Source: Sipunculus nudus (lineage: Eukaryota > Annelida > Sipuncula > Golfingiida > Sipunculidae). From it: DNA of 64,000 nt. How positions within the stretch are numbered: the first letter of the stretch is position 1; every line of letters begins with the position of its first letter. Under the pieces are notes generated by a model. That model made no database searches. It worked only from the letters and a program-made list of their open reading frames with translations, and was not told the DNA's origin. Both the position numbers and the translations under genes were made by a program. This document shows positions 11,384 through 23,500 of this stretch, one piece after another. The stretch covers positions 37,588,176-37,652,175 of the forward strand of contig CM049311.1 in NCBI GenBank assembly GCA_026874595.1, read 5' to 3'.

Positions 11384-11735
11384 CACTTTATGGCTGTGGG
11401 AGTTTCCTTGTTCAAATCGTATCAAAGTGCGGGTCCTCCCAATCTGCTTTACAAGATTGGCACAAATGTTTAGTTCTCACATGTAAGTCAGGAAGCAGCA
11501 CCATACGGTGTACCACAGTGCACAACTGTACTTAAAACCACATGTTTTTCTGCACTTTGTGGTTGTCGAAGTTTCCTTGTTCAAATCGTATCAAAGTGCG
11601 GGTCCTCATGATCAGCTTTACAAGATAGGAACAAATGTTTAGTTCTCAAATGTACGACAGGTGGCAGCACCATACGGTGTACAACGGTGCACAACTGTAC
11701 ATAAAAACAAGTCTGCGCTCTGTGGCTGTTGGGGT
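11384..11735. repeat. Two-copy direct repeat, about 172-bp unit
   Basis: Both copies contain GTTTCCTTGTTCAAATCGTA, TCAAAGTGCGGGTCCTC, ACAAATGTTTAGTTCTCA, GCAGCACCATACGGTGTAC and GTGCACAACTGTAC in the same order. The copies differ at scattered positions, so the duplication is not recent. Function unknown. Confidence 0.75.
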
Positions 11736-12164
11736 TTTAAAATATGAATTAAGATTTTATATAGACAATACCTCCATGACTTGACACACATCATTTAGGT
11801 TTACACTGATTTTGTTAACATCAAAGAACGTTTACCACTCCAGTGGTTAAGACCAAGCATCTTACACATTACTGATATTCACTGGTGATCCTAGAGACCA
11901 AAATGTAATCACCTTTGTTACCTATATAAATGTGTGTATCTCAAAATAATAACATTCTGTTGTCTTAATAACACTCTCCTTTCCTGGTAACTTTAACTGA
12001 ATATGTCGGTCTTTCTTAACATATTTAATTTTCTGAGACAGGTTTTGTATTTCAACAATAGATAGCCCCCTGCTTGCAATCGATTGCAGTCAGTTTATGT
12101 TATTAATACTCGGTATATTGCTGTATACATCAGTAAGATAATTTAAATACTTTAAATGTGTATT

Positions 12165-12416
12165 ATAAGGAACGCTGGTCCCTATGGTGGGATGATCCCA
12201 CAAGCGTATTTGCATCAACTTATTGGGCCGATATTCCAAGGTTCATTCGTGCATAAGTGACTGTCGGTTGTGAATATTCATTGATGACGTTTCTGAATCC
12301 AGATCATGTTCCGGTTCCTAACTTTCATTGATCCACTCCCGCAATGCCCTGAAAAACTTCAAGAGATTCCGTTCATGATTGCGTGAGTTATGCTGTGAAC
12401 AACACAATCACACACG
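12165..12416. repeat. Dispersed repeat, copy 2 (uninterrupted)
   Basis: Matches 1927-2335 but has no insert at the position of 1986-2123, which makes it the empty-site reference. The hAT-like left end begins directly after it, at 12425. Confidence 0.55.
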
Positions 12417-13405
12417 TGTAGGCACTAGGGCTGTATCAATATACCAATATATCGAAACATATCGGTGCGCAAAATCAATACGGTTACCGATACGCTTGGC
12501 ATGCTGTATTGTCGCATCGATAAAACACAATAAAATACAACGCTCACTTAAACTGTAATATGTCCTATTTACAAAACCTAAGCTACTTTTGTTTCTTATG
12601 TTTACGTTTAAGGGTTAAATAAGTTCGCATGTCGTATGATCGACTATAGGTGAGGGATGTATGTACACTTGTCTGTGCTTCCATGATAAGCCGGCGCGTG
12701 TGAGTGATGAAAGACGAATATTGCGAACAGTCCGCGTTAGTGGTGAAAACGATGCTCATTTTATATATTTCTACCTTCAAAATGTTTGTTGCTTGTTTTT
12801 TACATTTTATGTAGTAGGACATGTGTTTCCCTTAATAATCGATTATTCTATCACTGATTGTTTTAAATTGAGCGAAGAAATCTCAAGGTCCATATATAGG
12901 CCTATATAGGAATATTCTGACATATAGTTAGACAACAGGTGAACTATAGTTTCATCCCCATGTGTCCACCTGTTTTTTGCGAGAAAATTTTTCATTTTGT
13001 GTCATAAATATAAATAATTGATAAAATAGGGTACAATATCAATGAACCTTATTATTACATTAAGAATAAAAACTTTACCTTGCGTGAAATTTTCGTATAC
13101 GATTTAATTTCAAAATATGAGAATCAGTCTATTCCTTTGCGACAGTTTCCATGCAGCCAAACCCATACAAAGGTCAAGGACGATTGGCTGGGAAAGTCCA
13201 TTATTTGAAGTAGGGGAACAGGTCTAAGTTATAATACTTGAGGTTTAAGTTGTTTTGTGGCTGTGCTGAATGCAATTTTTACCTAATCCTACTATATATT
13301 GTATTAAAATAAATTTATAAAAAGGATTAAGATGATATGTTAAGGAAATTAAGAGGTGCTTTCGTTTTGGCGGGGCTTTTTCATTGATACATAAGTGCCC
13401 AACCT

Positions 13406-14156
13406 TCAACGGCAAAACTCGCAACGCCACTTCATTGGAGACAGCAGCGAGGATGTGGCTTGCTGAAGGTCATAGCTGAAGTAAAAGTTTGTGGTTTTTA
13501 TTTGGTAATATATATATATATAAACAATTAAAAATTCAATAATAATAGAATATAAAAAAATAAAATATGAATTTAATATGAAATCATTTTAATTTGTTAT
13601 ACCAAGTTAAACCTTTTTTATATGTAAATGCGAGGTTGTGTAAACAAAATAATGTAAAACACTCGCGTACTACTGCACAAGCGTGCTACATTGTTTATAG
13701 ACGGTGATTATGTGCGCAAGGACATTATAAAACAGTGTGATGGGGATTACAAATATAAAGGGGTTTTTCCATGTGCGCCTTTATGCTTGAAAATCGTTAA
13801 TATATGAATTTGTAACTGGGGTGTTTCCATGTGTGCGTAAGCATGTGTGTATGTGTGTATATATGCCACAAAAGAGATTTTCACGCAAAAGGTCTGCCTG
13901 AACTCAGGGATTTAGGGTAAAATGACGTTACTTCACCATATTCTTCTTGGAGGCCTGCTCCATCAATTTAATTAATATATTAGCCTGCCAGTTCACTAAT
14001 ATATGGGGACATGGAAACACACCTTAATAAGTATAATTTAAGTTAATACCTATCTAGGCATGTTTTGTGATACCAAGTATCACAAGTATCACAGCCCAGC
14101 CAATCCTCGTCAACGCCATCATGTGACGTACAATATCTGCAGGCAGTGGTGTCTGG
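13406..14156 (-). pseudogene. PHD finger exons 9-10 of copy A
   Basis: Exon 9 (14050-14156) reads ACRYCTSHDGVDEDWLGC then DTCDTWYHKTCLDR. Exon 10 (13406-13475) ends KWRCEFCR and a stop. Joined at AG/C (phase 2) the cysteines and histidine follow the C4HC3 order: C-x2-C, C-x2-C, H-x2-C, C-x2-C. The exon 9 acceptor reads CTATATAG and its donor GTATTA; the exon 10 acceptor is ACTTTTACTTCAG. PHD fingers usually bind histone H3 tails, so this may target insertion or regulate the element; that is inference. Confidence 0.7.
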
Positions 14157-15499
14157 CTATATAATAATAATAATAACAACAACAAAAATGATAATAATAA
14201 TATATATATATGTGTTAAATAATTATATTATAGACACTTAAATTTGACACCCACTGCTTTTGTGGGTACATGTGTATTAAATATTTCCTGTGTTTTATCA
14301 ATATATATTATATAAATTTTGGACTATAAGGCAAATTATTTTGGGAATCTTATGTGTGTTTATAGTTTCAGAAAAGAAAAATTCATTATTAAGAAATAAT
14401 TCTATTTACATAAAAAGTTGTTTAATGATAATTAGGAAATGTTTTGAAAATTGTATGAAAACATAAAAATATACATTGAATAAATATGATAAAAAAATAT
14501 GTATGCCTCTTCCCTAATAATTGTCACATCGTCAGGTGCCTCTTCATCTGTTTCTTCATCGTCCTCTTGAGTGAATATTATGAGTTCGTGATGATTACAG
14601 ACATCGAGGACCCTGTCCTTTTCCCAATAGTGGGCCTCCACTTTTAGAACGTGTTCCACTTATCTGGGCCACTCGTTTCCTGTTAAGTGTGCGAAACCAT
14701 GTAAAATACTTTCATATCTTTCATAATTGAAATATATATATATTACTAATATAAATGGGGAAATGTCATTTTTTATATTAAGAAATGCATTTAACAGAAA
14801 ATAATGATTATAAATATACGAATGAGAAATTAACACAATTAATGTAAAAATATATATTGTTTAAATGGACACGTGCATATGAACTGATGTTGAAATGATA
14901 ATAATATCATTGATGATATTATCATGATAATAATAAATATGTATTAATGAAATACTATTATTATAATTTTTATTGATGTCAATGGACCACGTTCATTTCA
15001 TTGCATTCAAGTTGTAGGAAGAAACTTGATCCCGGTTATTAGGCGAGTGCGTCGTCTGTTATTGAATAGCTGAAAAAAAAAGAAGTGGACAGTTTTATTA
15101 ATCATGACAAATTTTATGTTTATTTTTTTTTCATGTTGAGTTATTGTATAGGTGAAACGTAAAAAACAATTAAAAATACAAAATTATACAAGACCAACAA
15201 AATTTCAAGAAAAAATGAATATATAAATATATAAAAATATTGAATAATTATACAATGATAGAAACGGGTTTAACAAGAAACACCCTTTAAAAGTGTGATC
15301 AAGTAGTAAATCACCGTTTGTGACTTTGTTTTTAGCTTCTGCAAAAAGCTCTTGTACGGTTTCCATCTTTCCTGTGGTGTTATGGGCGGACAAGTACCCC
15401 ATAGCTCAATGGGATTAAGGTTGGCATGGTACGGCGGTAACCTTAGTACCTGCATAATCGTATTGAATAAATGAACATGTATCTATATATCAGTGTTCT

Positions 15500-15849
15500 C
15501 CACTAGAAATTCTGATAAGGTGGTAGCAGGCCCGTAGGCTGGGGGGGTTCGGTGGGTTCGGACGAACCCCCCCCCGCTGAGCATCTGAGTTCCACCTGAC
15601 GAATACAGACATGCTATAATCTCGGAAAATTATACACAACTTTATGTTTAACCATTTTTGTCGTCCGGTTCCATGCATATCCTCACAGGGAGAGACCATA
15701 TTTCTGTATAAATATTGTTTATAGCGCCGATTAGCGGCCTCGATCTTTTAGCTTTATTTAGCTCTGCCTGGGATGTAGATTGCAAGTACAGTTCAAAATG
15801 TTTAATTTCACCTCTGAAACAAGCTTTAAATAACCCGTTCACTGCTTGC
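15500..15849. other. Unassigned ORF-bearing part of copy A intron 6
   Basis: A minus-strand frame (15648-15914) reads QAVNGLFKACFRGEIKHFEL and LYLQSTSQAELNKAKRSR, not recognised. It begins inside the neighbouring 49-bp repeat, so its N-terminus is repeat-derived. A C-rich tract lies at about 15569-15577 beside GGGGGGTTCGG. Confidence 0.3.
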
Positions 15850-16487
15850 TTCTGATTATAGTCAAGAACTGGATGTTTGTTGCCGTGTGAGAGGGGACTT
15901 CTGATTATAGTCAAGAACTGGATGTTTGTTGCCGTGTGAGAGGGGACTTCTGATTATAGTCAAGAACTGGATGTTTGTTGCCGTGTGAGAGGGGACTTCT
16001 GATTATAGTCAAGAACTGGATGTTTGTTGCCGTGTGAGAGGGGACTTCTGATTATAGTCAAGAACTGGATGTTTGTTGCCGTGTGAGAGGGGACTTCTGA
16101 TTATAGTCAAGAACTGGATGTTTGTTGCCGTGTGAGAGGGGACTTCTGATTATAGTCAAGAACTGGATGTTTGTTGCCGTGTGAGAGGGGACTTCTGATT
16201 ATAGTCAAGAACTGGATGTTTGTTGCCGTGTGAGAGGGGACTTCTGATTATAGTCAAGAACTGGATGTTTGTTGCCGTGTGAGAGGGGACTTCTGATTAT
16301 AGTCAAGAACTGGATGTTTGTTGCCGTGTGAGAGGGGACTTCTGATTATAGTCAAGAACTGGATGTTTGTTGCCGTGTGAGAGGGGACTTCTGATTATAG
16401 TCAAGAACTGGATGTTTGTTGCCGTGTGAGAGGGGACTTCTGATTATAGTCAAGAACTGGATGTTTGTTGCCGTGTGAGATGGGATA
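15850..16487. repeat. 49-bp tandem repeat, about 13 near-identical units
   Basis: The unit begins TTCTGATTATAGTCAAGAAC, continues TGGATGTTTGTTGCCGTGTG and ends AGAGGGGAC. Copies look identical until the last, which changes to GAGATGGGATAAAG. Such homogeneity points to very recent expansion or to collapse or expansion in assembly. It lies in intron 6 of the copy A transposase gene. Confidence 0.95.
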
Positions 16488-16499
16488 AAGAGAAAATTG

Positions 16500-18322
16500 T
16501 TGATTGTCCCGTCTCATGCAAAGAGGGCAGTAGCACCCTCTTGTTTCCTGGCCAAAGGATGTAACTAAAACCACTTTGTCAATATAGCACAGGGGACATA
16601 CGTGTCAAGAGTCCAAACCAAACCTGATTCCATAAGAATATTAAATAAAAGAAAAAATACAAACAAAAAGTTAAAATATATCATTTAGAGATTTATAAAT
16701 GAGCTTATGGAACTTTTCGATTTGTTGGTGTTGCAAATTAAAAGGAGGGCCTTGCATATTACTTCTTTAGTTCAGAAGATATATATGGCGATGATCCACT
16801 GTATATAGTCGTCCTATCAGCAGTTTGTCTGCCCGTTAGATAAGAACGATTTTACATCATTGGATTACATTTTTACATCACCTATGGATTTGAAATTTTA
16901 CACACAGTACGATGTACAGAAGTTCTACCAAACCGGAAACTAGGTCACTGTGCTTTGTTTTTTCTAAAATTAAACTAAACCAGTTTGCACTCAAACCTAT
17001 AATACCAATTCAAGACTGCCTTATATAAAAAATGTTTAGCTTGTATGTGAGGAAAATTATGTCAAGATTGAGTAATTAAAAAAATTAGGGACTGGATCAT
17101 ATGTTTAGTCGAGAATATTTTTACTAAATTATTTTGTTAACCACTTAAGCTGGAATTCGGTTCATCCAGAAAATAAATATATAGTTGATTTAGATGTAAG
17201 TATATACACCGGAGATAAGGTCAGAAATTCAATGTATTTTTATAGTAATCAACAAATGTAAAATCACTACCATGCATGAATTTCACCCTATACTTTGACA
17301 ATCGCATATTGTTTCTTGTAATCACTGGTGATTTAATTTTCAAATATACCATGAATACATGGAATTAAGTATTGGTTCTGAAATTCTAATGCAGTTACCC
17401 AAAGAAAATTGGTCAGGTATGGGAGTTTTCAGGGGGGTAATACTATATAATTTATGAGTAATCTAGATCAGGGAACAGGCCATCTCCACAGTGTACTGGA
17501 GGGCAAGCTGGCGATTTGGTATAAATATATGGCGAAGTGAAGCACACCTGCTGTGTGCGCGTGTGCCCCTGCCTGTAAGGACTGATGAATGACATAATTA
17601 TCATTTAATATATTTAATATTAACATGGATTTCATTCACAAAGGCTCTTTAAGTTACTTTGATCGTTTATTTTGTCAGTTTTAGGCTATACACCCCCTAA
17701 ATTGTTCAGTCTACACATTTTGTTTTTATTCGGAACTCGCAGAAATGCCCCGGGATCTTAATTGATCCCCAAAGTTCTAGCTCCGGCCCAGTTATGTCCT
17801 ATATACTGCTTCATTTGTCAAAGAATTTGAATATAATTCTAACATTTTCAGCATCTAACTGCCTCGCCTGCTGGTCCTTTTTTTTTAATTTATGCAAATT
17901 TCAAGTATAGCTAGAAACACCAAACACCGCCCGGTTAATTTCTTTCCATGAATATTAATGTACAAGTTATCTGCATCGAATGATATAAATTTCAAGCAAC
18001 CTCTTTTAATTGTCAGTTAACGTGATAATCATTCGGATGCACAGCTACCGGAGAATATCAGATGACTGAGGTGTGAGTTTGACATTGAATTTAATTATTT
18101 TCTTTTTTTCAAATCTGAAATCAAATGGATGCCAATGCACTTTTTGTTTAGTGTACACGTATATACAGCCTCCTTATGACCATGCATACTTGTGCTGTAG
18201 CAGAAGCTTGCGAAACACTTTGGATGGGACGTTCTGAGTAACGTTACACACGGCGAGAAAAAGGACAATCCGCTAATAATAGCTTATTTGGATTGTTTTT
18301 ATTTCGTTTAAAGAAAACATCG

Positions 18323-18324
<2 letters not shown>
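16500..18324. other. Remainder of copy A intron 6
   Basis: No supported ORF, repeat array or element end seen. Confidence 0.4.

Positions 18325-18387
<63 letters not shown>
18325..18387. repeat. (TA)n microsatellite
   Basis: About 31 TA units in intron 6 of copy A. Further TA tracts lie near 19417-19460, 19671-19700, 19750-19797 and 20541-20588. Confidence 0.95.
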
Positions 18388-18389
<2 letters not shown>

Positions 18390-19422
18390 GTTCCATCAAC
18401 AGTGAAAACGAACCCTCCCACTCAGCAGTCAGCCTACGGGCCTGGGTAGTGTGCGTGGTCGAACCGGGCCTGGTGCCTACATGTTGTGCATCATTCTTTT
18501 TTTTTTTTTTTTTTTATTGTCTGATAAAACAAATTAATCTACATGGCTTTTTTTATGCATGGAAGAACATTAAGAGCAAGAGGAAGGGCATGTAATGTGT
18601 TTGTATGAGTTGTCATTAGAACAACTAATAAATTGCAAATATAGACATTTATTCTAACATTTCGGTGAGAAATGATAGGGTGGCGGTGCGCAAGCCTATA
18701 TTGTCTATATTGGAGAACTCTGTATATATAATTAATACAGTTACAAATACAAATATCGGGACAATAAGCATAAAATAGCACATACACATGCATGTGACAT
18801 TTTATATTTTTACCGTGTGGCCGCTCTCCTCGGCAATCGTATCTATGATAAACCGCTTCGAATGGATTCTCTTCGCCAACTCTTTGAGTTCTACGTGAAG
18901 CATGTCCTCGGTGAATGGAACATCTGCATGGAGGACATGTGTTACATATTATCAGAATTTAAAAAATGAAAATACTCACTTGCAATTAATTACTTTACAT
19001 AAATCATATCGTAAACTCATGTCGTTATAATTTGGTAAAAACTCGTACCTTATATATTAATATAAATTAATATAACATTTATTACATACAATTGAAATAT
19101 TTATAAACATGAAGGACCACATATGCAATGGAATTTCTCTTATACAAGTATATATATATATCTATATATATATATATATATCACGCGCTATCGATCAATC
19201 TGTCCCATCGGCCGATGGGTTTTGGCGCAGCGGTGTATTGACCGATGTCCCGCAGGGCAAACCGATGGGCCAAACCAATCGGGCAATATTTAATTTCTCA
19301 TTTGAATAAAAAATGTATACTATATATCATTATTTTTTATTTTGTGTATTAAAACAGACAATAGAATATATTTCAGTGATTATGTAAAACTTCTTACATT
19401 AGAATAACTGATAACTAAAGGG

Positions 19423-19464
<42 letters not shown>

Positions 19465-19668
19465 GTGTGTGTGATTGTGTGTAAACGATAAATGCTCTAC
19501 TAATATATATAGACAAATTAACCTCTCTGTCGCAGCCATTGCTGAACATCTGATTTGCGTGTAGGGACACGACTATCCTCTGTTACCACTGAGTGGTATG
19601 ACGCGTTGTCCATAACGAACACTGAGTTGGGGGTCACATTTGGGATAAGTTGTTCCTGTATTATATGT

Positions 19669-19699
<31 letters not shown>

Positions 19700-19746
19700 G
19701 GTTATAGCTAATATATACGGACAGGCACTGACCCGGTATACCGATA

Positions 19747-19800
<54 letters not shown>

Positions 19801-20508
19801 CCTTAATGACCTGAAAAGTGACAATTTTAATATTTAAAAACAATACTGCTTTATATAAGAAATATATAAATTAAATTAATATGTTCATGTAAGGAAGCTG
19901 TTCCTAAAGAAAGAAGCATTCAACATAAGTTGCACATATTAATTTACTAAAAACATTAAATTAATAATAGTTAAGATATTAACATGTGGCATCAATATTT
20001 TTTTCAGTTTATAGAAATAACAAATAACATTAATTAAAAACAAACTTAATTTTTTATATACATATATAAATGCATGCATGCAAACAAACTCTTGAAAGCA
20101 AAGTAGGAATATTAATAACATGTGCATGCATGTATACATATTTCATTTATAATTTGATTATTATAAGTATTTATACAATTGCTCTTAAAAGTAATTTTTA
20201 AATATAACAAATTTTCCCTACTGTGAACCATTTCACAAATGTATCCCCGTTTATCTCTTCATGGTAATCCGATGAAGAGCTGGATCGGAAAACCAGCTCA
20301 GCTCCAGGCACAAACCCATCCTCATTCCCGGCATCTATTATTATTAGCCGGTTGCCACGCCCATTGCCACTGAACTTTCTCCCTTGACCTTCACTATATA
20401 GGATATAATGGTAATAAAAATATGGTGAAGTAGTTTTCAACATAATAAATCTTATAAAGAAAAGCCTGGGGGTTGAAATCAATATATCATAATAATGACT
20501 CTCTGTAT

Positions 20509-20590
<82 letters not shown>

Positions 20591-21170
20591 TTTTAATAAT
20601 TATATTTTTATGATTATTTGTTTTCATGATACATACTTATAGTTCCAATTTATTTTGATATATGATTCTAGCACACTTAAATTTACTTTTATTTAAAGTA
20701 TAAGAGACAGATATATGGTCAAGCGTCTAATTAATTCCATTTTTTTCTGTTTCTTGATAAATGTTTAGGCTTTTTAAGCCAACTTGCCTGTCATACCACT
20801 CCTTGGATGGACAGTGACCACTGTTCACCCACGTCTCATCGAGGAATATAATACACCGGCCCTGTTGGCGGTAATGACGTAGCTGACGCAAATATTTTAC
20901 ACGCAACCTTATAATCATTTGCCGCTCCATTATGTGGTAGTCAGTTCCTCTTTTCTGACAATATTATATAAATACACACTAACACATGGTATATATGTAC
21001 ACACTGTACACATGCTTGTTTGATTTTATCAAGTGTACCATAAATAAATATATGGTTAGGTTTGTAAATAAAAAAACCAATCCATTGTGCTCCCCCATAC
21101 ATTTGCAATAAATCTCTATGAATATTATATTGCAATATCAGACAATATGAATTATATGTCATGCATTACT

Positions 21171-21173
<3 letters not shown>

Positions 21174-21226
<53 letters not shown>
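21174..21226. repeat. (CT)n microsatellite
   Basis: About 26 CT units in intron 2 of the copy A transposase gene. A shorter CT run joined to TA repeats lies at about 20512-20588. Confidence 0.95.
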
Positions 21227-21229
<3 letters not shown>

Positions 21230-22433
21230 GACATTAATGCAATATGAGAATATAAACATGATGCATAGTTATTGGGATATATTTTTTTAAATAATACATT
21301 CAAAGGATAAAAATGATAATTATTATATAAATATTGTAAAAGTGATTGTATATTTATTATATATAAGTAGATAAAATTCGCAATATACAACATATGTAAA
21401 TATTCTGGATCCGCCCCTTTATATATTGTTATATATAAAACATGTTACAATAAGTGTATAACGTAATGAATTTCGTACATATATAAATTAAAAATACTAA
21501 TCACAACACATGTGATATATAATAGGCCTATAATAAACAACCTATAAAATATATACATATATATTTTTATTAATTTCTTTCCTCAAACATTCATCACAAA
21601 CACGATCTATATTTCGCATCTATCATAACATCTTTATTCAGTAACATATTATTTGTAACTTCAGCACTGTAAAGTTAATAACATTTGATTACCTTAAACA
21701 CAAATCCATTTTTCTTTAACAACCAGTAGAGTCAAATGCGGTTAACACGCAGGTCGTCCTTAGCACACGTTCGAGTGTAGCCAGGCTCAGCACTTCCCCG
21801 GCCTCCCAACAGGCATAGATGCGGCGTATATGATGTATACATACATGCAAGTATAACCTGCTTCTAATTTTTGTCAATGATATTTTACTCCCTTTCTCAA
21901 ACACGTACATGTGCATTATTACAGTTTTTAGATAAAATATTTAATATATTAAATCATAATATAGATATATATAATATCTCTTAATCCCTTTAAATTAAAA
22001 TATAATACATTATCATTATTTTTTTCGTATTTTATTTTATATATTTAAATATATTCTTCTGACTTAATATATTGCTACATTTTATTTTTTATTTATTTAG
22101 AATAAAAACAGGAGTGTACATTTATTTACCGTATGACATCCTCGTCAAATCCATCAATGACGCTTGTCGTCGTTCCATCATCTGATGGGGCGTCTTCTTC
22201 TGAGATTGATTTACCAAAAAGGTACCTGTGCAGGGTGTTCTCGGAAATTCCAAGCATTGATGACACACGGTCATTAACCCTGGCGAGGGACACTAAGAGT
22301 CTCCCACGCTTTGCCTCCTGAAGGCAATAGTTGTATATTTTCCTCACTGTCTGAGCCATGATGACCCTGTTGACAGGTAAGAAAAGCAAGACCTGACGCC
22401 CCCACTCAAGGTGTTGTTTGGCATAGTCGAACT

Positions 22434-22455
22434 CACGTGACCTCTGTGACGTCAT
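22434..22455 (-). promoter_or_regulatory. Conserved E-box plus CRE upstream of copy A transposase
   Basis: CACGTG, then ACCTCTG, then TGACGTCA, lies about 75 bp upstream of the likely start codon (22359). Exactly the same 22-bp block is found at 32114-32135 upstream of the copy B start, although the surrounding sequence has diverged. CACGTG is an E-box and TGACGTCA a CREB/ATF site. Promoter function is inferred from conservation. Confidence 0.5.
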
Positions 22456-22702
22456 GACTCCCCCCCCCCCTCCAATTTGTAAACATGGCGGTTGCAGGAT
22501 GGATAGGAACGCTAGAGCTACTTACAAACATGAGTCGACAATGTTGTTAAGTAACAATATTTTATTGCACCAATAACTCATTCATCACATATTAGGTTGT
22601 CTCTCATAACTGACAAAGGCTGCATCATTTATTGTTAATAAGAAATCTGCGAAACTCTAAACGAAAAAAACAGGTGGACAGCCGATGGTGAAACGGACTA
22701 TA

Positions 22703-23284
22703 GTCCGTCCCAGTACCCGTGTCCGCATGTTTTTTTCGCGATAATTATTTTTAAAATATTCTTTAAAAATGCCCTTTGGCCTGAAGCAGATATACAGATA
22801 TTCCGCCGATATTGTGTAAAGTTGTTATATATCATGAAAAACGTATTTACTTTGCGACTCTTTTGCGTTATTTTTGCTGAAATACCGTGAATGGCGTCTT
22901 CCCGGCACTGCTAGACAGTACATTCCTCCATGTTACACTTTCCATGTCTATGGCTGCGTTTGGTGTTTGTTAGACAACAGTGACGTCACAAAGACGTCAC
23001 AGTGATCGGTCGCACGTCATCATCAATTGACTGACGTCATAAGTTTGACTGGCTTGTTTATTATCAGTACTCAGCTAAGGAATAAGTCGTAAACGCTGTA
23101 GCTTGTTTTTTCATATTTTGGATTATTTGTCTCATATAAAATCAAGGCAAGGTAAGGTATTACTTTTTACGCAGGTTGTCGGCGGAATAGCTCCTGCAAC
23201 CTTTGGACAAGAAAGGTTTACACTGCTTTACTTGTATAAAAAATTATTCCGGAAAAACATGCGGACACGGGTACTGGGACGGAC
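22703..23284. mobile_element. ITm-related MITE, copy 1
   Basis: 582 bp, flanked by TA. It has perfect inverted termini GTCCGTCCCAGTACCCGTGT followed by CCGCATGTTTTT. The first and last parts resemble the termini of elements A and B (GTCCGT..CA, then GTCC-C-TGTTTTTTTCG), so it is probably mobilised by the same transposase family. There are no coding regions; several TGACGTCA-like motifs (about 22981-23040) lie inside. It sits exactly between the right end of A and the left end of B. Confidence 0.75.
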
Positions 23285-23500
23285 TATATACTCCGTTCCA
23301 CGACCTATGGTCCACCCGTATTTTGCGAGAGAAAAAAAAGTGAAGTTAGGTATCAGAACAAATCTTACAAAAAGGAGTTGAATAAACATTCGCCTAATTT
23401 TCCATCATAAATGTAAAACTGTACCTTGTAAGTTGTTTTCACAATCAATTTTTTTCTAAAATGTGAGAACAAGTCTACAAGTTTACGACAGCTTCTCCAA

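Larger units (their letters stand above)
13406..22359 (-). pseudogene. Ten-exon ITm transposase with PHD finger, copy A
   Basis: Exons (minus): 1 22130-22359 (MAQTVRK.., helix-turn-helix LGISENTLHRYL); 2 21693-21827; 3 20788-20954 (first catalytic Asp in LDETWVNSGHCPSKEW); 4 20222-20393 (GRKFSGNGRGNRLIIIDAG); 5 19523-19655 (second Asp in VMDNASYH); 6 18814-18923; 7 15315-15449 (catalytic Glu in HANLNPIE); 8 about 14528-14679 (HYWEKD, acidic DDEETDEEAPDD); 9 14050-14156 and 10 13406-13475 (PHD finger). Catalytic spacing is D-x89-D-x79-E, counted across the splices. Junction phases match copy B throughout. Breaks: exon 2 has a frameshift and stop and its acceptor AG is lost, exon 7 is frameshifted after PIELW, exon 8 has an in-frame TAA. 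The exon 3 donor is GC (GCAAGT). The gene is dead, but the family is clear. Confidence 0.75.
12949..22698 (-). mobile_element. IS630/Tc1/mariner-type transposon, copy A
   Basis: About 9.75 kb, with TA on both sides (12947-12948 and 22699-22700). The left end reads GTTTCATCCCCATGTGTCCA then CCTGTTTTTTGCG; the right end, reverse complemented, starts GTCCGTTTCACCATCGGC then TGTCCACCTGTTTTTTTCG. The termini are diverged from each other but both match those of copies B and C. Inside is a minus-strand ten-exon transposase gene (13406-22359). Introns hold a 49-bp satellite and many TA tracts. This is far larger than typical Tc1/mariner elements (1-3 kb) because the gene has introns. Confidence 0.7.

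Noticed and set aside
15849-16487. CRISPR-like array
   Set aside because: Units are directly contiguous 49-bp repeats without unique spacers, in a eukaryotic intron.
21716-21916. Separate gene from the 66-residue minus ORF
   Set aside because: It is the frameshifted exon 2 of the copy A transposase plus intron sequence.
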